A stretch of DNA of 64,000 nucleotides from contig NZ_OY781939.1 of the NCBI RefSeq assembly GCF_963677315.1, positions 620,001 through 684,000 of the forward strand, in the 5' to 3' direction. Positions 9,652 through 18,118 of the stretch are shown here, piece after piece. Position numbers and translations under genes: made by a program. The DNA is from an uncultured Sphaerochaeta sp. (GTDB taxonomy: Bacteria; Spirochaetota; Spirochaetia; Sphaerochaetales; Sphaerochaetaceae). Positions within the stretch are counted from its first letter, which is position 1. Each line of letters opens with the position of its first letter. The notes under the pieces are model-generated. The model ran no database searches and was not told the DNA's origin. It was given only the letters and a program-made list of their open reading frames with translations.

Positions 9652-10767
9652 ATGAAACGGATAATAATCCTTGGCTGTACCGGCAGTATCGGTACCACGA
9701 CACTTCAGGCAATCCGAAGCAAAGCCCTCCCCTTCAAGGTGGTGGGCCTTTCCAGCAATACACGATCACAGGAATTACTCTCCTTGGCCCAGGAATTCCA
9801 GGCAGAAGCGGTCTGCACCACTGGATCTTCCTTAACGGGAATTGAGGGCGTGAGATCCTATGCAGGGTTCAATGGCCTCGAAGAGATGTTGCACTCCCTT
9901 GAAGCAGATATGGTACTGAATGCCATTGCAGGATTTGAAGGGCTTAAAGCCTCCCTCTCTGCACTCAGGTGCGGATTTGACCTAGCCCTTGCAAACAAGG
10001 AGAGTGTGGTATGTGCAGGTTCTTATCTTTTCGATGTAGCGAAGCAACATGGGGCATCCATTATTCCTGTTGACAGCGAGCATTCTGCCATCTGGGAACT
10101 GCTGAAAGGCAGGGAATCCGATTCTATTTCAAGCTTGGTCCTTACCGCTAGTGGAGGTCCTTTCAGGACTCTGCCTAAGAAGGATTTCGCTTCCATCACT
10201 GTAGATAAAGCCCTCGCCCATCCCACTTGGAATATGGGAAAGAAGATAACCATCGACAGTGCAACCTTGGCAAACAAGGCTCTTGAGGTAATTGAAGCCT
10301 CATACCTCTTCAATGTTGATGCCGATACAATTGAGGTGGTCATTCACCCAGAGTCCATCATACACTCCATGGTACGTACCATAGACGGCGCAGTGTATGC
10401 GCAGATGGGGAATCCAGACATGACACTCCCGATCATCAATGCACTGGGAGCAGGACATGCATCGCTTGTCTCTCCATTGAATTTCACCAATCTCACCCTC
10501 CACTTCTCCAAACCCGACTATGAGCGGTTCCCTCTCCTTTCCTTGGCGTTTTCCATCCTCAGAAGAGGTGGTTCCTCTGCCCTTGCTTTCAACGCAGCGG
10601 ACGAGATAGCTGTACATGCGTTCCTGAAAGGAGCTATTTCCTATCCCAAGATGATCGAGGTAGTCCAGAGAACGCTGGAACATGCATGGAGTGAGAGCGT
10701 TGGGAGTTTTGAAGAGACCCTCGCCCTTGACAAACAAGCCCGGAATATTGCAAGAAGTTACTTATGA
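9652..10767 (+). CDS. dxr: 1-deoxy-D-xylulose 5-phosphate reductoisomerase
   Basis: First committed step of the MEP isoprenoid pathway. GCTGSIGTTT is the NADPH loop; PVDSEHSAIWELL supplies the metal Asp and Glu; HPTWNMGKKITIDSATL and VVIHPESIIHSMV are the substrate and metal motifs. The 371-aa protein starts at ATG 9652, four bases after the cdsA stop; in-frame codons further upstream lie inside cdsA. No clear ribosome site is present, so coupling to cdsA translation is likely. Confidence 0.95.
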   Translation: MKRIIILGCTGSIGTTTLQAIRSKALPFKVVGLSSNTRSQELLSLAQEFQAEAVCTTGSSLTGIEGVRSYAGFNGLEEMLHSLEADMVLNAIAGFEGLKASLSALRCGFDLALANKESVVCAGSYLFDVAKQHGASIIPVDSEHSAIWELLKGRESDSISSLVLTASGGPFRTLPKKDFASITVDKALAHPTWNMGKKITIDSATLANKALEVIEASYLFNVDADTIEVVIHPESIIHSMVRTIDGAVYAQMGNPDMTLPIINALGAGHASLVSPLNFTNLTLHFSKPDYERFPLLSLAFSILRRGGSSALAFNAADEIAVHAFLKGAISYPKMIEVVQRTLEHAWSESVGSFEETLALDKQARNIARSYL

Positions 10768-12155
10768 GTGGAATAGCTGCCATCCTGATGAAATACCTCA
10801 TAGGATTGGTTGGAATAACCATTGTAGTGGTCATCCATGAGATAGGGCATCTGGTGACCGCAAAACTCAATGGGATAGACGTCGAGGTGTTCTCGTTCGG
10901 TCTTGGCCCCAAACTCCTGGCTACCCAGCACAAAGGAACTGAATACCGGATAAGCCTATTTCCATTGGGTGGGTATTGTCGACTCAAGGGGTCTGATGAC
11001 CTGAGCCAAGCACTGATCCACAAACAGAAACAATTCACGCACACTGAGGAAGGGTCGCTCTTCTCCGCTCACCCAGCACGTAGAGTACTTACCTATCTCA
11101 GTGGACCAATAGCAAATCTTCTCTTTGCCGCCCTCCTATATGCCATACTTGCCAGCCTGCCGACACAGGTCATCACCAATGAGGCAGTGGTTGCCACCAC
11201 TGCTGATTACCCTTCCCTATTCAACAACCAGGAAAGCCAAGCCTATGAGGCCGGAATACGGAAAGGTGACAAGATCATCGCCCTGGGTGAAATACCGATT
11301 GATGACTGGCAAGCACTGGAGGCACAGCTTTCTGAAAGCCAGGGCCGTGAGCAGTTCACCATCAAGCGGGAGGGAGCAACCTTCATGTTCATGGTACAGG
11401 GAACTCCAAAACCTGAGGGAGGATTCCGCTATGGATTGACCCCAATACAGGAACTTAAGGTAGGGTCGGTACGCTATGGGAGCCCTGCCTACAGCCAAGG
11501 ATTACAAGAAGGGGATGTAATCGTTTCTGTAGCCGATATCCCTGTCATGAACCAACTCGATCTCCTCACCGTACTGAACGACCATACAGAGGATGAAATC
11601 TCAATCACCGTTGAGGATACAAACGGACAGAAGAGGGACTTACACTTCACGCCAGGTCGCAATGAGAGGGGGTCAATCGTCCTTGGGTTTACACTCGCAG
11701 TAGAGACTAAAGAGGGCGAGAATACACAGTTCAGTATCATAGGTGGGATTCGCAAGGGGTGGAATGTTGCAGAAGAGACCATTGCATCACTGCGCAATTT
11801 GGTCTCGAGACGGGATGCAGACCTACGCTCGGAAGTTACGGGCATGGCTCGTTCCGCACTGATGATCGGGGACATCACCACCCTCGGGTTTGAGAGCAGC
11901 ACAGTAAGTGGTATACGAGGATTGTTGTATCTCATGGGAGTGGTTTCCATCTCCCTCGCAGTGGTCAATCTACTCCCTATCCCTGCCTTCGATGGTGGAC
12001 AGGTTATCATTGCCGGACTGGAGTGGATTACCGGAAAACAGATGAAACCAAGAACCTACTATCATCTCCAGCTCATGGGAGTGGCCTTTGTCATTGTACT
12101 CTTCTTGATTTTAACGCTTGCTGATGTGAGGCATTTTCTTGCCCTTAGGCGTTAG
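10764..12155 (+). CDS. rseP: RseP-type site-2 intramembrane zinc protease
   Basis: Membrane metalloprotease of 463 aa. HEIGH (residues 25-29) in the first membrane helix binds zinc and Glu26 is catalytic. Two PDZ-like modules follow (around EAGIRKGDKIIALGEI and YSQGLQEGDVIVSVADI), and near residue ~410 the second zinc site appears as LLPIPAFDGGQ (usually LDGG). It overlaps dxr by ATGA and overlaps the end of dnaB by 11 bp. In other bacteria it releases membrane-held sigma/anti-sigma factors or signal peptides; no partner anti-sigma factor is in the window. Confidence 0.94.
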   Translation: MSGIAAILMKYLIGLVGITIVVVIHEIGHLVTAKLNGIDVEVFSFGLGPKLLATQHKGTEYRISLFPLGGYCRLKGSDDLSQALIHKQKQFTHTEEGSLFSAHPARRVLTYLSGPIANLLFAALLYAILASLPTQVITNEAVVATTADYPSLFNNQESQAYEAGIRKGDKIIALGEIPIDDWQALEAQLSESQGREQFTIKREGATFMFMVQGTPKPEGGFRYGLTPIQELKVGSVRYGSPAYSQGLQEGDVIVSVADIPVMNQLDLLTVLNDHTEDEISITVEDTNGQKRDLHFTPGRNERGSIVLGFTLAVETKEGENTQFSIIGGIRKGWNVAEETIASLRNLVSRRDADLRSEVTGMARSALMIGDITTLGFESSTVSGIRGLLYLMGVVSISLAVVNLLPIPAFDGGQVIIAGLEWITGKQMKPRTYYHLQLMGVAFVIVLFLILTLADVRHFLALRR

Positions 12156-13530
12156 GATTGTTCCCGGCCACATATTTGTGGCTGAACTCCATCTCCTCAA
12201 AACGGACAATATTGCTTACGAAGGCCAGTGAGAACACACCAGTCTCACCATTCCTGTTCTTGGCCATGATGATCTTTGTTTCCTGGATGTTGTTCTTCTG
12301 ACGTTCTTCCTCACTATCGGTTCGGTTTTTTCCGACCTCACGGTGAAGGAGGATGACTACGTCAGCATCCTGCTCGATGGATCCACTCTCTCTCAGGTCA
12401 CTAAGTTTTGGCTCAACACCATCTGCCTGACGACCTACCTGACTTAGACAGACAATGGGTACATCCAGCTCTCGGGCAAGCTGTTTCAAGTTTCTGCTGA
12501 TGATGGATATCTGTTCATGGCGTGGAATGCGAGCATCTGCCTGGGCATCGATCAAGCCGATATAGTCGACAAAAAGAATCTGGACATCATGCTCCAACTT
12601 CATTCTTCGCGCTTGTGCCCTAAGCTCCATGAGCTTCATATTGGGGGTATCCTGGATATAGAGCTCTGATTCATAGAGCAATCCTGATGCATCAACAATG
12701 GCGCTCATCTCACTGTTTTTCAGTGTAGCCTTACGGATATGGGAGAAATCGACACGACTATGCCCGGTAAGCAAACGTTCCATCAAGCTTGCGGCACTCA
12801 TTTCCAAGGAGAAGAAACCTACTCGGTATTTCAGCTTGGTAATCATGTTCAGCGTCATGGAAAGCGCAAAGGCCGTTTTTCCTATGGAAGGTCGTGCTCC
12901 CACGATGACAAGTTCTTGTTTCTTGAACCCACCGGTGATGGAATCCAGAGAAGTATATCCACTATCGAGCCCGTTCTTGGTCCCGTGGGTACTGCGATAC
13001 TCGATATCACTGATGGTTTGGGTGATCAGGTCCTTGATGGACTGGTATGCATCACTACCAGCAGTCTCATTATTCAGCTTGGAGAGTGTTTGTTCTCCCT
13101 CGTCGATGACCTGCTGGATTTCTTGTGACTCGTCGAAGGCATTATCCTTGAGCTTTGAAGCAAACAACAAGAGCTTGCGTCTCTGGCTCAACGCCTTCAG
13201 GATCTTTGCATAGTAGGCAGCATTTGTCGTAGTAGGGACATCACTGGTAAGGGTAGAAATATAGGAGAGACCGCCACACTGGTCTACCTGACTTTTACGC
13301 TTCAGATATGAACTGAGGGTAATCAGGTCCAGTGCTTCGGTACTCTCCTGTCTGAATGAAAGGATGGCGGCGAACAATTGCTGGTGAGCGACTTTATAAA
13401 AATCATCCTTGCTCAAGAAATCGGTCACTTCTACAAGGACCTTCTCATTGAGCAAGATCGCCCCAAGTACTGCGCGTTCGGCCTCTTCGTTCTGAGGAGG
13501 AACGCGCCCCAGCATGCTATTCGATGCCAT
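12145..13530 (-). CDS. dnaB: Replicative DNA helicase DnaB
   Basis: Hexameric 5'-3' replication fork helicase, 461 aa. The N-terminal domain begins PPQNEEAERAVLGAIL. The RecA-like domain has Walker A GARPSIGKTAFAL and Walker B ILFVDYIGLI, followed by the SQVGRQ sensor and SGSIEQDADVV. It is the last gene of the rpsF-ssb-rpsR-DUF2232-rplI-dnaB cluster, five bases after rplI. Confidence 0.97.
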   Translation of the reverse strand: MASNSMLGRVPPQNEEAERAVLGAILLNEKVLVEVTDFLSKDDFYKVAHQQLFAAILSFRQESTEALDLITLSSYLKRKSQVDQCGGLSYISTLTSDVPTTTNAAYYAKILKALSQRRKLLLFASKLKDNAFDESQEIQQVIDEGEQTLSKLNNETAGSDAYQSIKDLITQTISDIEYRSTHGTKNGLDSGYTSLDSITGGFKKQELVIVGARPSIGKTAFALSMTLNMITKLKYRVGFFSLEMSAASLMERLLTGHSRVDFSHIRKATLKNSEMSAIVDASGLLYESELYIQDTPNMKLMELRAQARRMKLEHDVQILFVDYIGLIDAQADARIPRHEQISIISRNLKQLARELDVPIVCLSQVGRQADGVEPKLSDLRESGSIEQDADVVILLHREVGKNRTDSEEERQKNNIQETKIIMAKNRNGETGVFSLAFVSNIVRFEEMEFSHKYVAGNNPNA

Positions 13531-13535
13531 ATCTC

Positions 13536-14168
13536 TTACTCTTCTACTTTCTCGGCTTCAGCCTCTTCACTGCTAGCTTCTTCTGCGGGTACTTCTGCTT
13601 CTGCAGCAGCAGCTTCCTCAGCAGCCTTGGCAGCCCTGGCCTCTTGTGTAGCCTTGACAGCTTCAGCCTTATCAGCCTCAGCCTTAGCCCTGGCTTCCTC
13701 TGCCTGACGTCTCTTCAAGACATTTTCACTTTCAACAACAAGCTTGACCTCTGCACTCTCGTCCTCATACAGACGGACACGTACAGAATAGGTACCAACC
13801 ATCTTGATGGAGTGGGTAGCAACCTCAATCTTCTTGCGTTCAACTTCAATGCCCTGCTTTGCAAGTGCTTCCTGCACCATAGCAGACGTGACAGAACCAA
13901 ACAGCTTACCACTCTCACCTGCTGAGACAACCATGGTGATCTCAACATTATCAAGCTTCTCTTTCATGCTTGCACTTGCAGCGCGCTTCTCTTCCTTACG
14001 CTTTTCGATAGCTGCAGTACGGCTTGCAAAAATGGCTTGATTGGTTTTATTGAACATCACAGCCATGTTGTTTGGAAGCAGATAGTTACGGGCATACCCG
14101 TTCTTTACAACTACAACGTCTCCCTCTTCACCGAGGTTGACTACATCCTGATTCAGAATAATTTTCAT
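13536..14168 (-). CDS. rplI: 50S ribosomal protein bL9 with Ala/Glu-rich C-terminal extension
   Basis: Binds 23S rRNA near the L1 stalk. The N-terminal domain KIILNQDVVNLGEEGDVVVVKNGYARNYLLP is typical. The normal L9 ends near residue 148; here about 60 residues rich in Ala, Glu and Lys follow, probably a long helix. ATG 14168 has AAGGAG eight bases upstream; GTG 14177 is less likely. Protein length is 210 aa. Confidence 0.95.
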   Translation of the reverse strand: MKIILNQDVVNLGEEGDVVVVKNGYARNYLLPNNMAVMFNKTNQAIFASRTAAIEKRKEEKRAASASMKEKLDNVEITMVVSAGESGKLFGSVTSAMVQEALAKQGIEVERKKIEVATHSIKMVGTYSVRVRLYEDESAEVKLVVESENVLKRRQAEEARAKAEADKAEAVKATQEARAAKAAEEAAAAEAEVPAEEASSEEAEAEKVEE

Positions 14169-14180
14169 AGGATACACTCC

Positions 14181-15149
14181 TTACTCATTACGTCTATACA
14201 TAATCCAAGTCTCCGTTACCCCTAACAAGGGAAGAACAAAGACAACCAGTACATTCACCCCAGGTATTAAGAACGCCAAGAGGAACAGTGTGGAGAACAA
14301 CCGGGTCGTGTTCACGGCAATGCCTTTTCGCAGTATTAGATGTACAACAATTGCCATTCCTTGCACAGCATACAGTACACTACTTGCAAGTGCTGCTTGC
14401 AACGCAAGAGCCCTATACAGGTAGGTTGCTTTAGCCAGGATCAACAGGAGGACCAGGGTCCAGGAACCGAGAAACACCCAGAGGGTGACTTCCGGTACCT
14501 TCCAACGGGAAACCCGTACATTGAAGGAACCATCGAACCGGGCTTGGTAGCTCATCGCCATGAAAGACGTGAACCCAACCAATACCATGCAGAGTGGAGC
14601 CAACATGGCCCCTATTGCCATTACCGACATCCGGTACAAACCTTCCAATGCAACACCAGGTGTTTCAAGGGAAGCTTGCGTTCCACCAGTTGTCCCTCCG
14701 AGGAGCGTACGAAAGGTCTCAAACATTGCTGAGTCTACCCTCTGGAGCGCCTCGTTAGGTCTTGTAAACCAAATAACCACCACAACCGAAGCAACAATCC
14801 CAAACATGGATGATGCCAGATAGCGGTAGAATGTACGCCTGTCATCCAGAGCAATCCATACTGCACTGGCTACCAAGAGCACAATCGGGATGAACATTCC
14901 AATCACAAGCAACAGGCGTCCTTCGGGGCTACTTAAGGCCCCTTCTGCCCTGAAAAACTCAGTAATCACCAACAAGGCAGCTACCAAGCCAACAGGAAAT
15001 AACGCCTCTCTCCGATTGGAAAACTTCGGTGCGAGAACCATCAGTGGGATGGTGAAAAGCAGGTTTCCGATCAACAAGCGGGAAAGCGCATAGCTTACCA
15101 CTGTCAGGAACAACACCTGTTTCAACATCTTTGTATCTGGCTGGTTCAT
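14181..15149 (-). CDS. DUF2232 (YybS-like) polytopic membrane protein
   Basis: A hydrophobic protein of 322 aa with about eight membrane segments, lying between rpsR and rplI, exactly where YybS/DUF2232 proteins occur in many bacteria. No catalytic motif is seen and the function is unknown. ATG 15149 is chosen; an in-frame GTG at 15161, immediately after the rpsR stop, is possible. Neither has a strong ribosome site. Confidence 0.65.
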   Translation of the reverse strand: MNQPDTKMLKQVLFLTVVSYALSRLLIGNLLFTIPLMVLAPKFSNRREALFPVGLVAALLVITEFFRAEGALSSPEGRLLLVIGMFIPIVLLVASAVWIALDDRRTFYRYLASSMFGIVASVVVVIWFTRPNEALQRVDSAMFETFRTLLGGTTGGTQASLETPGVALEGLYRMSVMAIGAMLAPLCMVLVGFTSFMAMSYQARFDGSFNVRVSRWKVPEVTLWVFLGSWTLVLLLILAKATYLYRALALQAALASSVLYAVQGMAIVVHLILRKGIAVNTTRLFSTLFLLAFLIPGVNVLVVFVLPLLGVTETWIMYRRNE

Positions 15150-15164
15150 GGCACCCAACACAAG

Positions 15165-15449
15165 TTACTTCTTCTCAAACGGAAGGTACGCAAGTACACG
15201 TGCCTTCTTGATCTCAGTAGTAACAGCCCTCTGGTGCTTTGCACAGCAACCGGTGATACGGGCAGGAAGAATCTTGCCACGCTCGGTTATGTAGCGCCGT
15301 AGCATATCAGGATTCTTGTAATCGGGAGTAAGGTTCTGGGTACAGAACTTGCAAACTTTCTTTCTGAAACTGGGTTTGCGTCCGCCCCCTCTTCTATCTC
15401 TTCCGTTTCTTCCGTCATTATTCATGGAATCGTTATCGTCATCGCGCAT
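15165..15449 (-). CDS. rpsR: 30S ribosomal protein bS18
   Basis: 94 aa. The core KVCKFC...[35 protein letters not shown] is characteristic and keeps Cys residues able to bind zinc. The first ~25 residues are a lineage-specific tail rich in Asp, Asn, Arg and Gly. An AAGGAG ribosome site precedes the ATG. Confidence 0.97.
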   Translation of the reverse strand: MRDDDNDSMNNDGRNGRDRRGGGRKPSFRKKVCKFCTQNLTPDYKNPDMLRRYITERGKILPARITGCCAKHQRAVTTEIKKARVLAYLPFEKK

Positions 15450-15492
15450 TATATGTTTCTCCTTGCAACATCATCTGCCAAAAGGCAGATTC

Positions 15493-15978
15493 TTAGAATG
15501 GGATCTGGTCATCGTCAAACTGCTCAGGACCGCCGATATCCAAGGGAGAGGCGGGAGCCTGGGGAGCAGGTCGTGAACCGTATGACCCCTGGTTTCTCGT
15601 CTGTGGTTGTTCACCCTGACGAGAGGTGTTTCTACCATCTGTAGAACCGGGACTCGAGAGGAGCTGCAACGAATTCACGGCAATCTCAACCCGACTCCGA
15701 CTTTGGCCGTCCTGTTCCCATCGGTTCTGCCTAAGCTCACCGATAATGGAAACCTGCCTTCCCTTCTCCAGATATTGGTTGAGGGATTCGGCACTCTTGC
15801 CAAACATCGAGCAGTCGAAAAAGTTGGCTTCGTCCTCCCATTTATTGTCACCCGACCTCTTTCTCCGGTTGACTGCTATGGAAAAACGACAGATTGCCAT
15901 ACCACCATTTGAATAGCGAAGCTCGCTATCTCTGGTAAGACGGCCCACCAATGCGACTACATTCAGGTCATTTGCCAT
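15493..15978 (-). CDS. ssb: Single-stranded DNA-binding protein
   Basis: 161 aa. It has an N-terminal OB fold starting NDLNVVALVGRLTRDSELRYSNGG, a Gly/Gln/Pro/Ser-rich linker, and the acidic tip DDQIPF that docks repair and replication proteins. Placed between rpsF and rpsR as in many bacteria. Confidence 0.97.
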   Translation of the reverse strand: MANDLNVVALVGRLTRDSELRYSNGGMAICRFSIAVNRRKRSGDNKWEDEANFFDCSMFGKSAESLNQYLEKGRQVSIIGELRQNRWEQDGQSRSRVEIAVNSLQLLSSPGSTDGRNTSRQGEQPQTRNQGSYGSRPAPQAPASPLDIGGPEQFDDDQIPF

Positions 15979-16002
15979 GGTTTTGCTCCCATTCTCTTTT
16001 CT

Positions 16003-16284
16003 TTACTTCTCAGGGTTTACGAACAAGAACTTCAAGATGTTCGGGTTCAACAAGAACTTTTGCTCGAAGCCAAGGATGCTACTGGGATCTGCCTTCATTT
16101 CGAAGTAGACATAGTGTCCCTTTTCCTGCTTCTTGATATCATAGGCCAAGTATTTTACGCCCATGTCATCCTGCTTGGTAATTTCTACGTCAGCAGCTGC
16201 AAATGTGCTGGTCACGAATTCCAAACCAGCCTGTGTGTTATCTTCGTTTGCATTGAAAATAACAGTGAACTCATAATTTCTCAT
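16003..16284 (-). CDS. rpsF: 30S ribosomal protein bS6
   Basis: 93 aa, first gene of the cluster. MRNYEFTVIFN opens the typical ferredoxin-like fold, and KKQEKGHYVYFEMKAD is the central strand pair. A strong AGGAGG ribosome site precedes the start. A promoter with a palindrome in its spacer and a GC hairpin in the leader lie upstream. Confidence 0.96.
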   Translation of the reverse strand: MRNYEFTVIFNANEDNTQAGLEFVTSTFAAADVEITKQDDMGVKYLAYDIKKQEKGHYVYFEMKADPSSILGFEQKFLLNPNILKFLFVNPEK

Positions 16285-16307
16285 GGTTCCTCCTTACGGA
16301 CTTTATG

Positions 16308-16326
16308 ATCCGCCCTCAAGAGCGGA
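16308..16326 (-). promoter_or_regulatory. Leader hairpin upstream of rpsF
   Basis: ATCCGC / GCGGAT form a 6-bp stem in the rpsF 5' leader, about 25-40 nt before the start codon. S6-S18 complexes autoregulate this operon through leader structures in many bacteria, so this is a candidate site, but the known S6:S18 motif was not confirmed. Confidence 0.3.
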
Positions 16327-16343
16327 TAAAGAGGTGTCTGCAT

Positions 16344-16373
16344 ACCCTACCATACATTGTATGGATTGGTCAA
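16344..16373 (-). promoter_or_regulatory. Promoter of the rpsF operon with palindromic spacer
   Basis: TTGACC (16368-16373), 18-bp spacer, TAGGGT (16344-16349). The spacer contains a 7-bp-arm palindrome, CCATACA-T-TGTATGG (16350-16364), placed where a repressor would block polymerase. The -10 match is only partial. Confidence 0.45.
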
Positions 16374-16422
16374 CAAATCTCATTCTGTCATCAAGCTTTA
16401 TATCGGCTCAAGACTTCCATAG

Positions 16423-16450
16423 AAAAACCGCCGGAGCGACCGACGGTTTT
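16423..16450 (-). terminator. Intrinsic terminator of the 29-aa basic protein gene
   Basis: AAAACCG / CGGTTTT stem continued by CGG/CCG across one mismatch, loop of 5 nt, and a T run on the minus strand. It lies 36 bp after the stop of the small gene. Confidence 0.75.
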
Positions 16451-16485
16451 GTACATTGTACGAAGTATAAGTCTACTTGAACAGA

Positions 16486-16575
16486 CTATTTGTTCTTATG
16501 TCTATTCTTTCTGAGCTTTTTCTTTCTCTTATGAGTAGCAATCTTATGCTTCTTTCTTTTTCTTCCACAAGGCAC
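16486..16575 (-). CDS. 29-aa highly basic protein, AURKAIP1/COX24 (mS38-like) family
   Basis: A tiny gene with complete signals. GTG at 16575 is preceded by AAGGAG (16583-16588) at 7 bp, a promoter lies upstream and a terminator downstream. The 29-residue product begins MPCGRKRKK and ends KLRKNRHKNK; about 60% of residues are Lys or Arg and there are four His. The pattern (KRKKHK, THKRKK, LRKNRHK) is that of the short bacterial AURKAIP1/COX24-domain proteins, relatives of mitochondrial ribosomal protein mS38, which points to the small ribosomal subunit. Family membership is from memory of the pattern. Confidence 0.75.
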   Translation of the reverse strand: MPCGRKRKKHKIATHKRKKKLRKNRHKNK

Positions 16576-16647
16576 TATAGCGCTCCTTACCAACCGTCTC
16601 TATTTTCGGTAGAGCCCGAATACGACTGGTTTTGTAATTACCGGTCT

Positions 16648-16676
16648 ATTATGCAGGGAAGATAAATCAACGTCAA
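16648..16676 (-). promoter_or_regulatory. Promoter of the 29-aa basic protein gene
   Basis: TTGACG (16671-16676), exact 17-bp spacer, CATAAT (16648-16653) on the minus strand. The predicted leader is about 65 nt. Confidence 0.75.
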
Positions 16677-16742
16677 TAGGGTACTTGGGAATTTTCTCGT
16701 ATCCACTTATGTGAAATTCCTGCGCTTTCAGTTGCGTTTCAC

Positions 16743-16771
16743 TTGCTCTAATTGCACTTTCTTTTTACTAT
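16743..16771 (+). promoter_or_regulatory. Promoter of murD
   Basis: TTGCTC (16743-16748), 17-bp spacer, TACTAT (16766-16771). It leaves a leader of about 15 nt containing a GGGGG ribosome site. Confidence 0.5.
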
Positions 16772-16792
16772 AGAGGCATCCGGGGGTGGCAC

Positions 16793-18118
16793 ATGAAGGT
16801 ACTTATCTTCGGCCTTGGAATGCATGGAGGCGGTTTCGCAGCAGCCTCGTATTTCCTAGACCATGGAGATGAAGTCAGAATTACAGATCTGAAAGGAACC
16901 AGTGATCTCGGTTATGAGATGGAAGATCTCAACCAACGAGGGGCATTGTGCATCTCCGGGCCACATCGGGCAGAAGATTTTCTGTGGGCTGACATTGTGG
17001 TCAAGAACCCGGCCATCCCTCCCAACCACTCCATGCTTAGGTATGCTCGCATGGTAGTCAACGATTTTGCCTGGCTGTTCAGCTCCCCTTGGTGCGAACA
17101 GGTCAAGATCATAGGCATCACAGGAACCAAAGGAAAAACCACAACCAGCGCAGCGGTTGCCCATGTCCTGCAGGAATATGGGTACGAGGCAATGCAGTGT
17201 GGGAATATGGGGATCAGCGGATTCAGTATTCTCAGAGAGTGGGAAAGACGGAATGAGCAAGGAAGAGCGCTTCCCGAGTTCCTTGTGTGTGAATTCTCAT
17301 CTTGGCAAATTCGGGACACGGTACAGGCTATGCACGGACAGCTACCAATGATGGAGCTCTGTGCTCTTACCAACTTCTATCCTGATCATCTGAACTCTTA
17401 TGAATCCATAGAGCGCTATCTTGAGGATAAACTGCAATTATTTACCAGAAACATCAAGATGGCGGTCATCCCTGATGTGATGCTGGACAGGATAAGAACC
17501 CAAACCCATCTGGATAAACGACATATCCGTGGAATTGACAGAGCAAGCGCTAAGGTACTTGAGGAACAACCGCATCTCAGGAGTGCCTATGCCATTCTGC
17601 TTGCATTGGGTTTCAAGTATAAAAGCATCCTCAAGGCGCTGCAGAGTTTCCAAGGAGTTCCTCACCGAATCGAACAATTGGGCATGTTTGGCAACATCCT
17701 ATTTGTCAATGACAGTGCAGCAACAATTCCTGAGGCAGTGCACTTCTCCTATGCAAAGTTCCGTACCATGGCTGTACACCTCATCTGCGGTGGTACAGAC
17801 AAAAATCTCAAAGCTGAAGGAATGCTTGAGGAACTACAGCATGCAAGCAGTATCTCCCTGCTGGATGGCAGCTTCACCAGAGGTAAGCTTATTCCTCTGC
17901 TTGAGAAGTACCACATCCCATATTTTGGTCCCTTCAAGTCCATGGGAGATGCCTTGCAGCAGAGTTATGAGATGGCTCGTGTGAAGGAACTGGAGTTGCC
18001 GAATCTGGTACAGGCAATCCTTCTCTCGCCTGGAAGTGCTTCCTTTGAACTGTTCGCCAACGAGTTTGACCGCGGAAATCAGTTCAAGAACTTGGTAGGG
18101 CTTCTGCTTGGCTCTTGA
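16793..18118 (+). CDS. murD: UDP-N-acetylmuramoyl-L-alanine:D-glutamate ligase
   Basis: Adds D-glutamate to the peptidoglycan precursor in the cytoplasm; 441 aa. The N-terminal Rossmann part binds the UDP moiety; GITGTKGKTTT is the Mur ligase ATP loop; NDSAATIPEA and LSPGSASFELFANEFDRGNQF are the C-terminal Mur motifs typical of MurD. The gene ends overlapping the convergent FemAB gene by 35 bp. Sphaerochaeta are reported to have unusual cell walls, so retention of murD next to a FemAB-like enzyme is worth noting. Confidence 0.9.
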   Translation: MKVLIFGLGMHGGGFAAASYFLDHGDEVRITDLKGTSDLGYEMEDLNQRGALCISGPHRAEDFLWADIVVKNPAIPPNHSMLRYARMVVNDFAWLFSSPWCEQVKIIGITGTKGKTTTSAAVAHVLQEYGYEAMQCGNMGISGFSILREWERRNEQGRALPEFLVCEFSSWQIRDTVQAMHGQLPMMELCALTNFYPDHLNSYESIERYLEDKLQLFTRNIKMAVIPDVMLDRIRTQTHLDKRHIRGIDRASAKVLEEQPHLRSAYAILLALGFKYKSILKALQSFQGVPHRIEQLGMFGNILFVNDSAATIPEAVHFSYAKFRTMAVHLICGGTDKNLKAEGMLEELQHASSISLLDGSFTRGKLIPLLEKYHIPYFGPFKSMGDALQQSYEMARVKELELPNLVQAILLSPGSASFELFANEFDRGNQFKNLVGLLLGS

